Position numbers and translations under genes: made by a program. Of a stretch of 64,000 bases of DNA, positions 45,089 through 53,211 are shown one piece after another (the stretch's first letter is position 1; every line of letters begins with the position of its first letter). The DNA is taken from the NCBI GenBank assembly GCA_964384205.1, contig CAYLKS010000006.1, positions 18,096 through 82,095 of the forward strand. The letters run 5' to 3'. The notes beneath the pieces were generated by a model. It saw only the letters and a list, made by a program, of their open reading frames with translations, was not told where the DNA came from and made no database searches. The DNA comes from CAYLKS01 sp964384205 [NCBI: uncultured bacterium] (GTDB taxonomy: Bacteria > JAGOEH01).

Positions 45089-46183
45089 ATGGATTACTAT
45101 ATACTAACAATAAACCCTGGCTCCACTTCAACAAAAATTGCAATATTTAAAAATGAAGAGTTACTTTTTAAACAAAACATATACCATAACGATCAAGATT
45201 TAATAAACTTTGAAAGAATCTGGGACCAATATTCCTATAGAAAAAAAGAAATCATTAAATTTATAAAAGAAAAAAAATTCGATTTAAAAAAATTATCCTG
45301 TGTTGTTGGAAGAGGCGGACTTGTAAGACCAATTATAAGCGGCACTTACGCTATTAATAAAACCTTACTGGAAGATGCTCGTAATGCTGTTCAAGGAGAA
45401 CATGCATCAAATTTAGGATGTGTATTAGCATATGGTATTGCATGGGACTACAATATACCTTCTTTTGTAGTTGATCCTCCAAGTGTAGACGAAATGGAAG
45501 ATGTAGCAAGGCTTTCAGGACATAAAAAAATCAAAAGAAGAAGCCTTTTACATGCCTTAAATATAAAAGCAATGGCTCGTATTGCCGCTCAAGAATTAGG
45601 CAAAAACTTAGATGAAATAAACTTAATTATTGCTCATCTTGGCGGCGGAATATCTGTTACTCCTTTAAGAAAAGGAAGAATGATAGATACAAATAATGCA
45701 TTAAGTGGCGGACCTTTCTCTCCTGAAAGAACAGGAAGCCTTCCTATGATGGATTTTGTAGATTATATATTTGATAATAAGCTCGACAAAAAAACCGTAA
45801 AAAAAATGTTAGTAGGTAAAGGCGGAATGTTTAGCTATCTCGGAACAAAAAGCATGGTTGAAGCAACACAAAGATATAAAGATGGTGATGAAAAAGCTAT
45901 TATGGTATTAAATGCAATGGCTTATCAAATATCAAAAGAAATTGGTGCAATGGCTGTGGCATTGAAAGGTGAAGTCAATGCTATAGTATTAACCGGTGGA
46001 GCTGCACATTCTGAAATTCTAACTTCTCAAATAAAAAATTATACATCCTTTTTAGGAAAAATATTAATTATTCCTGGGGAAGATGAACTCAAGGCGCTTG
46101 CCTTAGGAGCATTAAGAGTATTAAAAGGTGAAGAAAAAGCTTTAGAATATCCACAACAAATTAAGACTAAAAATATTTTTTAA
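45089..46183 (+). CDS. buk: butyrate kinase (or branched-chain fatty-acid kinase)
   Basis: 364 residues. Acetate/butyrate kinase family: ILTINPGSTSTKIAIF at the N-terminus, GRGGLVRPI, AHLGGGISVTPLRKGRMID, GPFSPERTGSLP, TGGAAHSE near 305. Makes ATP from butyryl-, isobutyryl- or isovaleryl-phosphate. AGGAG precedes ATG 45089. Flanked by two leucine-dehydrogenase paralogs, which points to branched-chain amino-acid fermentation as in the Bacillus ptb-bcd-buk-bkd cluster; phosphate butyryltransferase and the bkd complex are not in this window. Confidence 0.95.
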   Translation: MDYYILTINPGSTSTKIAIFKNEELLFKQNIYHNDQDLINFERIWDQYSYRKKEIIKFIKEKKFDLKKLSCVVGRGGLVRPIISGTYAINKTLLEDARNAVQGEHASNLGCVLAYGIAWDYNIPSFVVDPPSVDEMEDVARLSGHKKIKRRSLLHALNIKAMARIAAQELGKNLDEINLIIAHLGGGISVTPLRKGRMIDTNNALSGGPFSPERTGSLPMMDFVDYIFDNKLDKKTVKKMLVGKGGMFSYLGTKSMVEATQRYKDGDEKAIMVLNAMAYQISKEIGAMAVALKGEVNAIVLTGGAAHSEILTSQIKNYTSFLGKILIIPGEDELKALALGALRVLKGEEKALEYPQQIKTKNIF

Positions 46184-46199
46184 AAAAGGAGATATATAA

Positions 46200-47276
46200 A
46201 TGGATATATTTGAAACTATGAAACAAAATAATCAAGAACAAATTGCATTTTATACAGATAAATCATGTAGTTTGAGGGCTGTATTAGCAATACACAGCAC
46301 CACCTTAGGACCCGCAATCGGTGGTATCAGAATTTTTAATTATAAATGTGTTGATGATGCTATCTTTGATTTAATAAGATTATCAAAAGCAAATACTTAT
46401 AAAACAGCTGCTGCAGGACTAAATTTTGGTGGCGGACAAATAGTTATAATAGATTTAGGGCAGGATAAAAACGAAGCCATGTTTAGATCTCTGGGAAGAT
46501 TTATAGAAAGTTTTAAAGGACGATTTATTGCTGCCGAAGATATAGGTGTTACAGAAGAATTTATGGAATATATGAAAATGGAAACAAATTATGTTACAGG
46601 ATTACCAGCCTATTATGGTGGAAGTGGAGATCATTCATATATGTGCGCTTATGGTACTTATTTAGGGATATTAGCAGCTGCTAAATATAAATGGGATAAT
46701 TCTTTTCTAACCGGGAAAAAAATTATCATTCAAGGATACGGAAGAGTTGGTACATATCTTGCTGATTTTCTGGCTAAAGATGGTGCTGAAATTTATATAA
46801 CAGATATTGATAAAACTAAACTTGAAAAAGCTAAAAAGAAAGGATATAATATAATTGAAAATCCAGATGAAGCTCTCTATACAGAATGTGATATATTCTC
46901 TCCGTGTGCTGTTGGGCCAATCATTAATAAAGATAATGCTTCAAAATTTAATTGTAAAATAATCGCCGGCTCTGCTAATAATCAATTATTAAATATAGAT
47001 GATGATGAGGAGCTAAAAAAGCATGGAATAATTTATGCTCCAGATTTTATCATAAATGCAGGCGGAGTTATAGATGTTTCCGAAGAATATATTGGATATC
47101 ACAAAGATAAAGTAAAAAAGAAAACAGAAAATATCTTCAACCGAGCACTTGAAATCTTTAAAATGGCTGATAAAAAAGATATTGCAAATAACAAAGCAGC
47201 TATAAACTATGCACTCCAACGAATCAAAAATATCAAAAATATAAAAGGTACTTTCCTAAGAAAAGGTAAAATATAA
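46200..47276 (+). CDS. leucine/branched-chain amino-acid dehydrogenase paralog with Lys80 replaced by Gln
   Basis: 358 residues. Much closer to ordinary leucine dehydrogenase than the other copy: TYKTAAAGLNFGG keeps Lys68, AEDIG keeps the Asp (114), IIQGYGRVGTYLADFL binds NAD, AGSANNQL and NAGGVIDV are normal. But the catalytic lysine of GGGK is Gln80 (GGGQ). All other changes look mild. Either the reaction is changed or lost, or the protein works with another residue or with the paralog 1.1 kb upstream. AAAAAGGAG precedes the ATG. Last gene of the operon; ends 2 bp from the convergent tRNA-Gly. Confidence 0.87.
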   Translation: MDIFETMKQNNQEQIAFYTDKSCSLRAVLAIHSTTLGPAIGGIRIFNYKCVDDAIFDLIRLSKANTYKTAAAGLNFGGGQIVIIDLGQDKNEAMFRSLGRFIESFKGRFIAAEDIGVTEEFMEYMKMETNYVTGLPAYYGGSGDHSYMCAYGTYLGILAAAKYKWDNSFLTGKKIIIQGYGRVGTYLADFLAKDGAEIYITDIDKTKLEKAKKKGYNIIENPDEALYTECDIFSPCAVGPIINKDNASKFNCKIIAGSANNQLLNIDDDEELKKHGIIYAPDFIINAGGVIDVSEEYIGYHKDKVKKKTENIFNRALEIFKMADKKDIANNKAAINYALQRIKNIKNIKGTFLRKGKI

Positions 47277-47277
47277 A

Positions 47278-47350
47278 AGCGAGCGACGGGATTCGAACCC
47301 GCGACTTTCAGCTTGGGAAGCTGACATTCTACCAACTGAATTACGCTCGC
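47278..47350 (-). tRNA. tRNA-Gly (anticodon CCC)
   Basis: 73 nt. Acceptor GCGAGCG/CGCTCGC, anticodon stem TCAGC/GCTGA around loop TTCCCAA, T-arm CGGGTTCGAATCCCG. No encoded CCA. Convergent with the upstream dehydrogenase gene. Confidence 0.95.
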
Positions 47351-47362
47351 TTATTTCTATAT

Positions 47363-47391
47363 AAAATAATATATTTATTTTTCTTTGTCAA
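47363..47391 (-). promoter_or_regulatory. promoter of tRNA-Gly
   Basis: Minus strand TTGACA (47386-47391), 17 nt, TATTTT (47363-47368). Confidence 0.75.
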
Positions 47392-47511
47392 TATTTTTTT
47401 ATATTATCTTTAGAATCATAAAAAAATAAATTACACTATAATTTACTTGACATTACCGTAAATAATACATTAAAAAAAATTATATATTTATATAAAAAAC
47501 AAAAAAAAGAC

Positions 47512-47540
47512 TTGCTTTTTAAAATGTTATTGATTAAGTT
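47512..47540 (+). promoter_or_regulatory. probable promoter of the RRM gene
   Basis: TTGCTT (47512-47517), 17 nt, TAAGTT (47535-47540). Leader about 80 nt. Confidence 0.45.
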
Positions 47541-47629
47541 GAAACTAACAGAGAACATAGAAATTTTTCCCTTATCCTGATAAACTGGCTTAGTAAGTTT
47601 TTGTTAGTTTTTTTAAGGAGTATTACAAA
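47541..47629 (+). promoter_or_regulatory. structured leader of the RRM gene
   Basis: AAACTAAC near the leader start can pair with GTTAGTTT, which is followed by a run of T and directly by the AAGGAG site; an inner AAACT/AGTTT pair lies between them. 47580-47589 is complementary over 10 nt to 47959-47968 beyond the gene. This could be an attenuator or a temperature- or protein-responsive leader, as in some cold-shock RNA-binding proteins. Confidence 0.4.
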
Positions 47630-47920
47630 ATGACTAATGCTAAATTATATGTTGGTAATTTAAATTACCAAGCTACAGAAGAACAAGTTAAAGATTTATT
47701 CGCAAATTATGGTGATGTAAATGAAGTTAACATCATCGATGGTAAAGGTTTTGGTTTTGTGCAAATGGCTAATGCTGAAGATGCTGAAAAAGCAAAAAAT
47801 GAATTAAACTCAACTGAATTTATGGGTAGAACCATAAGAGTTGATAATGCTAAGCCAAAACGCAATAATAGAAATAACAATTTTAGAAGAAATAACTTCA
47901 ATAGAGAAGGAAGTTATTAA
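47630..47920 (+). CDS. small RRM-domain RNA-binding protein
   Basis: 96 residues: one RNA-recognition motif with RNP2 LYVGNL (6-11) and RNP1 KGFGFVQM (about 39-46), then a short Asn/Arg-rich tail (KPKRNNRNNNFRRNN). Bacterial RRM proteins of this size, known from cyanobacteria and Bacteroidota, bind single-stranded RNA and are often cold-induced. Single gene with an AAGGAG site. Confidence 0.93.
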   Translation: MTNAKLYVGNLNYQATEEQVKDLFANYGDVNEVNIIDGKGFGFVQMANAEDAEKAKNELNSTEFMGRTIRVDNAKPKRNNRNNNFRRNNFNREGSY

Positions 47921-47993
47921 TTATTAATTTTTTAATAAATTAATTTTCGTTTTTAATCGCCAGTTTATTAAGGATTTTAACAAGGAAATAATC

Positions 47994-48023
47994 ATCTCCA
48001 CAGATTTCTTAATCTGTGGAGAT
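47994..48023. terminator. bidirectional terminator between the RRM and ABC-ATPase genes
   Basis: Perfect 13-bp stem ATCTCCACAGATT/AATCTGTGGAGAT with a 4-nt loop, at a convergent gene junction. Confidence 0.85.
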
Positions 48024-49094
48024 TTATATATCTATATATAAAAGGTCTTCAAAATTTTTATAGTAAATTATATTTTTATAATCTAACCCAAATTCTGATT
48101 CATCTATATATATTTTAGACTTTACATTTTCATCAATAAAAATGTATTCATATTCATTTAAATTTATTTCTTCTAATTTTTTATTAATTAATATATTCCA
48201 TTTTTTTGCATAATAATAAATTAAATTCTTTTCAATATTATAACAATATGGTGTATAACCATTTCTTAAAAAATATCTAAAAAATATAATTATATCATTA
48301 TCTCCCCCTATAAATAATATCTTCTTTTTACTTTTATATGGAAATATATCAAAATCAAGGGAATATCTATCAAAATATATTTCATTTAAACTAAAAACAT
48401 TATTATATAAATTATTATATAAAAATCTCTCTATTTTATCCATCTTTACAGTATTATCCAGAAAATAAACAATAAAATCAGAAAATATAGTCAAAAATTT
48501 TATTTGATGCGAAATAATAATAATTAACTTATTTTCTCTCTTAGCTTTATTATGCAAAATTTTCATAATATCAAACTGATGCTGTGGATCTAAATGACTC
48601 AATGGTTCATCCAACAATATAACCGGTGTTTGTTGCACAAAAGCTCTTGCAATTAATGTTCGCTGTAATTCTCCCTGGCTTATATTTGCAGTTTTTCTAT
48701 ATTTTAAATCAATTAATTCTAACTCTAATAAAGCATTATTTATTATTTCATCATCTAAATGATTAAATTTTAATAAAAAATTTTTATAAGGATATCTACC
48801 AAATGCTACTATATCATAAACTGTAAAACTACTTAAATCAAAATATTCTGGTACTACCAATGACATTTTTCTGGATAATTCAAGCTTGGATAATCTATTT
48901 ATATCCATATCATCTATAATTATTCTACCATTTAAAGCCGGTATGATAGCTGATATTGTTCTTAATAATGTTGATTTTCCACAACCATTTAACCCAACAA
49001 TTCCATAAATATTACCAGAATCAAATTCAATATTTATATTCTCCACAATCGGCTTATCATAACCAATAGCCAAATCTTCAAGTCTTATCTTCAT
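48024..49094 (-). CDS. FecE/BtuD-type ABC transporter ATPase with an extra C-terminal domain
   Basis: 356 residues; this family is usually about 250-270. Walker A GLNGCGKST (about 34-42), signature ISQGELQR (in place of LSGGQ-type), Walker B VILLDEPLSHLD, H-loop ISHQ. Residues about 250-356 are an extra part: KKKILFIGGDNDIIIFFRYFL, then a Rossmann-like alternation; no family recognised. It energises import of a siderophore, heme or cobalamin by the permease encoded just upstream (4-nt overlap). The extra domain may be a regulatory nucleotide- or ligand-binding module. Confidence 0.87.
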   Translation of the reverse strand: MKIRLEDLAIGYDKPIVENINIEFDSGNIYGIVGLNGCGKSTLLRTISAIIPALNGRIIIDDMDINRLSKLELSRKMSLVVPEYFDLSSFTVYDIVAFGRYPYKNFLLKFNHLDDEIINNALLELELIDLKYRKTANISQGELQRTLIARAFVQQTPVILLDEPLSHLDPQHQFDIMKILHNKAKRENKLIIIISHQIKFLTIFSDFIVYFLDNTVKMDKIERFLYNNLYNNVFSLNEIYFDRYSLDFDIFPYKSKKKILFIGGDNDIIIFFRYFLRNGYTPYCYNIEKNLIYYYAKKWNILINKKLEEINLNEYEYIFIDENVKSKIYIDESEFGLDYKNIIYYKNFEDLLYIDI

Positions 49095-50053
49095 TTGTTA
49101 ATATTTCTCCATATTAATAAAACTACAATAGGAGCTCCCAATAAAGATGTAACTAATCCAACTGGTATATCATTAGGCGGTAAAATAATTCTACTTAAAA
49201 TATCACACAACAATAATAAATTACCACCAATAAATATTGTAGCTGTAACTATTATCTTATTATCCACAGAATCAAAAATATACCTTGCAATATGTGGACT
49301 TGCAAGCCCAATAAAAGCTATAGGTCCTGCAAAAGATGTCACAATTGCTGTCAAAATTGATGATATAAGAACAAAAATATATAAATATTTCGATGTATCT
49401 ATACCAATCACATTTGCATAAACCTCTCCCATTTGAAAAGCATTAAGAGGTTTTATCAAAAAAAGTGTAAATATTAATAATGATAAAATTACCAATGAAT
49501 AAAAAGGAATTACATCAATAGGTAACCTCGCAAAAGAACCCAAAATCCATATATGAAAATCTTTAACTTCTTTAGCCGGCGCAAAATAAATTATAATATT
49601 AATAAGAGCTGATAAAAAATATCCAATCATTATACCAATAATCAAAATTGACTCTTTCTTTTGAAGTCTTTTAGCAAAAAATAAAACTACTAAAATCATT
49701 AAAAAAGAAAATATTATTGAAAAAATAGATAAAGTAAAAAATGAGGGTACCGTAAAAATAAAAATAACTAAAATTGCACCTACTAATGAAGCTGATGATA
49801 TTCCTAATACAAAAGGACCTGCAAGTGGATTTGAAAATAAAATCTGCAAAATCAAACCCGAAATGGATAAAGCCGCTCCGCCTAAAAAACTCCCTACCGT
49901 ACGGGGGAACCTTATATTCCAGATTATAAAACTATACTTCTCAGTAAAAAAATCTTTCAAAGGAATATTTATATTTCCAATTAATAATCCCAAAGGTAAT
50001 AAAATAAATGAAAAAATAATTATAGCTACTATCTTTAACTTATTCTTTCTCAT
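49091..50053 (-). CDS. FecCD-type ABC transporter permease
   Basis: 320 residues from the ATG at 50051-50053; a TTG at 50098 is ruled out because it lies upstream of the likely transcription start. FecCD family: IRFPRTVGSFLGGAALSISGLILQ, NPLAGPFVLGISS, GPIAFIGLASPHIAR and the C-terminal LPPNDIPVGLVTSLLGAPIVVLLI. Ten-segment inner-membrane channel for iron-siderophore, heme or vitamin B12. No binding protein or cognate TonB receptor is next to it. Confidence 0.92.
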   Translation of the reverse strand: MRKNKLKIVAIIIFSFILLPLGLLIGNINIPLKDFFTEKYSFIIWNIRFPRTVGSFLGGAALSISGLILQILFSNPLAGPFVLGISSASLVGAILVIFIFTVPSFFTLSIFSIIFSFLMILVVLFFAKRLQKKESILIIGIMIGYFLSALINIIIYFAPAKEVKDFHIWILGSFARLPIDVIPFYSLVILSLLIFTLFLIKPLNAFQMGEVYANVIGIDTSKYLYIFVLISSILTAIVTSFAGPIAFIGLASPHIARYIFDSVDNKIIVTATIFIGGNLLLLCDILSRIILPPNDIPVGLVTSLLGAPIVVLLIWRNINK

Positions 50054-50089
50054 AAAATAAAAACACAACCTTAAACTTCTCTTTTTACT

Positions 50090-50118
50090 ATAATACAAAA
50101 TTACACAAAAAAAATCAA
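50090..50118 (-). promoter_or_regulatory. sigma-70 promoter of the FecCD-FecE unit
   Basis: Minus strand TTGATT (50113-50118), 17 nt, TATTAT (50090-50095). Leader about 30 nt. Confidence 0.7.
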
Positions 50119-50240
50119 AGTAAAAATATATTTATTAGAAATAAATCAACTTGATAAAAAATTTTTATGATAATTACTGCATAAAATTATATTACAAAGA
50201 GCAGGCTACCCTATCCTATTTTTCACTCATAAATAATAAA

Positions 50241-51659
50241 TTACTCAATTCCCAGATAAATCTTTGCTTTCTCTTTATCAAAATGGCTCTTTTTAAATGG
50301 ATGCGCCTCTGTACTAAATACATAATCATTAAAATCAAAAATCTTCTTATCTACAACTGCAAGGAAAAAATATTTTAATGTTTCAGCAAGGAAAAATGTT
50401 GGCATATAATCTTTTTTCTTCATAGTTCTAACATCTTCAATAGTATGAAATGCAATATCATCTCTACAATATTTATTGATATCGCTCCAATATTTATATA
50501 ACATTTTCAAATATTTTTCTTTGCCTGTAATCTCATGCAAATAATATGCAGATTCAATTATTTCCGGATTTAAATCATAATTAGGGTATTCTACTTCATC
50601 CCTATCATAGAAATAACGAGTTGGCAAAAGTCCATATTTATTCCAGATCCAATCCCAGGTAGCCATATTTTTTTCAGCATTTTCAATATCACCGTATAAA
50701 GCTTGAACAGCCGGAAAAAATGCATCATAAAGTGATACTGAACGTTTTAACACTTTACCTGTATGCATATTTACACATGTATAAAATCTTTTACCATTAT
50801 AATCTTCTGCATAATATTTATTAATTTTATCAAAACTATACTCCCACATCTTTCTTATTTCAGGATCAGGGAAAAGAAGTGTTACTTTAAACATATATTC
50901 ATAATAAGAATCTACACCTGCCTGCAAATATGACCAATCATTAGCCCATTCTCCTGTTTCAACATTTATATAATCACCTGGCAAACCTATTTTAGACCTT
51001 CTTTCAAAAATTGCTTTTGTTGCTCTTTTTGCAGCTTGATAATACTTAGGATCTTTTGAATAATAACTAAGAATACCAAACTCAAATAAATATGATGCTG
51101 CCTGTGCTGTATTCACAATATTTCCTTCGCCCTTTCCATGATCCCCAGAAGTCTTTCCTGTTTTTAAATTCACAGAGTGATAAGGAATTCCTGTTGGTGA
51201 ATTAAAAGCAGGCAGCAACCTATTACCAAAATCTATAGCTTTTTCAAGAATTTTAGGATTTTGAGTATGATCATACATTGCCAATAATCCACCTAAAATT
51301 CTAATATTTACTTCAAATACCTGAACATATACATCCTGATTCCAATCCTTCGATAATGCATATTCTTCTATTTCTTTTGCTTCTTTTTCTAATCCCATAA
51401 CCGCTAAAGTACTATATGCATCAAAAGGAGATATACCAAGTGCTTCTTCATTATACCAATTATAACCTTTCTTTGAAAGAGGAAGTAATACATCATATCC
51501 CCACGCATACTTTTTATAAGAATTCCATACTCTCAATGCTTCAGATTTTACATCATCTGCAGTATAACTCAATGATTTTAGTTTTTCATTTTTTTTATTT
51601 TGAAAACCACAAGAAAAAATAAAAAATAATAAGCTAATAAAAACAAATAATAATCTCAT
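50241..51659 (-). CDS. GH47 class I alpha-mannosidase-like lipoprotein (EDEM-like)
   Basis: 472 residues. Lipoprotein signal with Cys17 (FIFSCG). GH47 signatures in order: YAWGYDVLLPLSKKG (50-64), VFEVNIRILGGLLA (114-127, Glu116), LLPAFNSPTGIPY (148-160), QAGVDSYYEYMFK (246-258, Asp250), NPEIIESAYYL (364-374, Glu366), FFLAETLKYFFL, and FSTEAHPF (448-455) with the calcium-binding Thr450. All expected catalytic acids are present. ERRSKIGLPGDYINVETGEW resembles the EDEM branch more than ER mannosidase I. It removes alpha-1,2-linked mannose from N-glycan-like structures, here at the cell surface. GH47 is rare in bacteria. Confidence 0.88.
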   Translation of the reverse strand: MRLLFVFISLLFFIFSCGFQNKKNEKLKSLSYTADDVKSEALRVWNSYKKYAWGYDVLLPLSKKGYNWYNEEALGISPFDAYSTLAVMGLEKEAKEIEEYALSKDWNQDVYVQVFEVNIRILGGLLAMYDHTQNPKILEKAIDFGNRLLPAFNSPTGIPYHSVNLKTGKTSGDHGKGEGNIVNTAQAASYLFEFGILSYYSKDPKYYQAAKRATKAIFERRSKIGLPGDYINVETGEWANDWSYLQAGVDSYYEYMFKVTLLFPDPEIRKMWEYSFDKINKYYAEDYNGKRFYTCVNMHTGKVLKRSVSLYDAFFPAVQALYGDIENAEKNMATWDWIWNKYGLLPTRYFYDRDEVEYPNYDLNPEIIESAYYLHEITGKEKYLKMLYKYWSDINKYCRDDIAFHTIEDVRTMKKKDYMPTFFLAETLKYFFLAVVDKKIFDFNDYVFSTEAHPFKKSHFDKEKAKIYLGIE

Positions 51660-51825
51660 AAAATCCTCTCCTTTTCCCTAAAATTTCTTTAACTTTTTAT
51701 AAATTAATTCAAATTTCTGTAAAAATTCCTCTTATTAAAAAACTCTGTAGGAGCATTTTTTTCAATATTTCTCCCTGCCATTATAAAATTCATATAATAA
51801 AAAAAATCATAATTATTTATTTAAT

Positions 51826-51854
51826 TAATTAACTAATTATTCTATAAATGTCAA
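51826..51854 (-). promoter_or_regulatory. sigma-70 promoter of the GH47 gene
   Basis: Minus strand TTGACA (51849-51854), 17 nt, TAATTA (51826-51831). Leader about 160 nt; a 25-codon frame in it (51780-51703 region) has no ribosome-binding site and is not called. Confidence 0.6.
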
Positions 51855-51879
51855 GAAAAAAATATAATTGAAAAATTAA

Positions 51880-52905
51880 CTATAATCCTAATCTACTGGC
51901 AACATCCTCATAATCAGGGCATTCAGCATAAATTTTCTGCAAATCTTCTTTTGACCTCTTCAAATGACCAAGATCAAGGTAAACCAAAGCTCGCTGATAT
52001 CTAATAGCTAAAAGTAATTCATCAGGTCTACCTTTTTTTCTACGTAAAAGAGAAGTTAATATATCCTTAGCAGGTTTAAATAACCCCAATTTATGCAAAG
52101 CCTTAGCTTTATATAAAAGCAATGCAGTATGAATTGAAGTATCATTGTCTATATCAGATGCTATCTTAACTATTCTCTGAAGTACATCTTTATCATCAGG
52201 ATATGCTTCAAATAATAATTCTGCAAGGGATAATTTTACAACAATATCTTCCGGTGCAATTTCCAATAATTTTTCCAAGCATTCAATAGCCTCTTTCCAT
52301 AATTCTAATCTCTGATAAGCCTCTACCAAACATAATAAAACACCTTCAAAATTCGGGTATATACGAGCAAATATCTCTTCCGTAATCAAAAGTGTTAATG
52401 TAACATTAACACCGTATTTAGAAATATAATGCCCTAAATTTTTATGCTTTTCAGATGCTATTTGTAAATAATTTATAGCATTCCAAAAATCACCTTTTTT
52501 AAGAAACAAGAAACCAGCAAAAAATGCACCATCTGCTAAATGAACAGCTTTTTTGAAATATTCTAAAGCATTATTTTCATTTCCTAACACTAATTCTTTC
52601 AAGCCGTTAACTAAAGCCTTTTCATCATCTGGAGTAATTAATCTCTTAAAAAAACCTAATGTTAAACGATCTTCAGGTGCGGCTCCTGATATAGAATCTT
52701 GATGAGTGGTAGTTTGTTCTTTGTTTGATAATTTAGTTGTATAAAAAAGTCCTGTTCCAGGAATTCCAACAGAAACCCTCTTACCACTGGGACCTATAGT
52801 AAACTTTGCTCCCCGTGGCCCAAAAGAAATCGAACCCCCAGATTTACTTAAATTTAATGTTACCCCCGGTAAAATTTTAATTCTACGCCAAAATCTAAAC
52901 CCCAT
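51880..52905 (-). CDS. DUF4236 domain protein with TPR repeats
   Basis: 341 residues. The N-terminal 52 residues (MGFRFWRRIKILPGVTLN, LSKSGGSISFGPRGAKFTIG, GIPGTGLFYTT) are the DUF4236 domain, usually found at the N-terminus of small proteins of unknown function. About 90-341 are tetratricopeptide-type helical repeats (NNALEYFKKAVHLADGA, WKEAIECLEKLLEIAPED, YLDLGHLKRSKEDLQK). No signal peptide, so probably cytoplasmic. Monocistronic as far as seen. The combination suggests a scaffold, but no partner is evident. Confidence 0.85.
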   Translation of the reverse strand: MGFRFWRRIKILPGVTLNLSKSGGSISFGPRGAKFTIGPSGKRVSVGIPGTGLFYTTKLSNKEQTTTHQDSISGAAPEDRLTLGFFKRLITPDDEKALVNGLKELVLGNENNALEYFKKAVHLADGAFFAGFLFLKKGDFWNAINYLQIASEKHKNLGHYISKYGVNVTLTLLITEEIFARIYPNFEGVLLCLVEAYQRLELWKEAIECLEKLLEIAPEDIVVKLSLAELLFEAYPDDKDVLQRIVKIASDIDNDTSIHTALLLYKAKALHKLGLFKPAKDILTSLLRRKKGRPDELLLAIRYQRALVYLDLGHLKRSKEDLQKIYAECPDYEDVASRLGL

Positions 52906-53010
52906 ATTTTCCCCCTTATTATTTAATAATAAAAAATATAACTATTAAATAGCAGTTTACTTATTTTAAATAAAATATTATTCTTTTCTTTTTCCACTAT
53001 ATGCCCCTAC

Positions 53011-53062
53011 AAAAATTAAAAAAAATACAAAACCCCGCAAGAATTTCTCTTGACGGGGTTTT
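53011..53062 (-). terminator. intrinsic terminator of tRNA-Asn
   Basis: Stem AAAACCCCG...CGGGGTTTT (53029-53062, one bulge) with A-rich plus-strand sequence at 53011-53028, that is, T-rich in the transcript. Confidence 0.88.
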
Positions 53063-53067
53063 TTTAG

Positions 53068-53140
<73 letters not shown>

Positions 53141-53161
53141 ACGTCATCATTGACGTTTATA

Positions 53162-53190
53162 TATTTAATATTTTTTCCCTAAAAAGTCAA
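53162..53190 (-). promoter_or_regulatory. promoter of tRNA-Asn
   Basis: Minus strand TTGACT (53185-53190), 17 nt, TAAATA (53162-53167). Confidence 0.65.
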
Positions 53191-53211
53191 GCATTTTTTT
53201 TATCAAATCTT

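Noticed and set aside
50151-50378. 75-codon plus-strand ORF
   Set aside because: It runs into the conserved C-terminus of the GH47 gene on the opposite strand and has no start signal.
51703-51780. 25-codon frame in the GH47 leader (MAGRNIEKN...)
   Set aside because: No ribosome-binding site and no recognisable product; AT-rich leader of this length can hold such a frame by chance.
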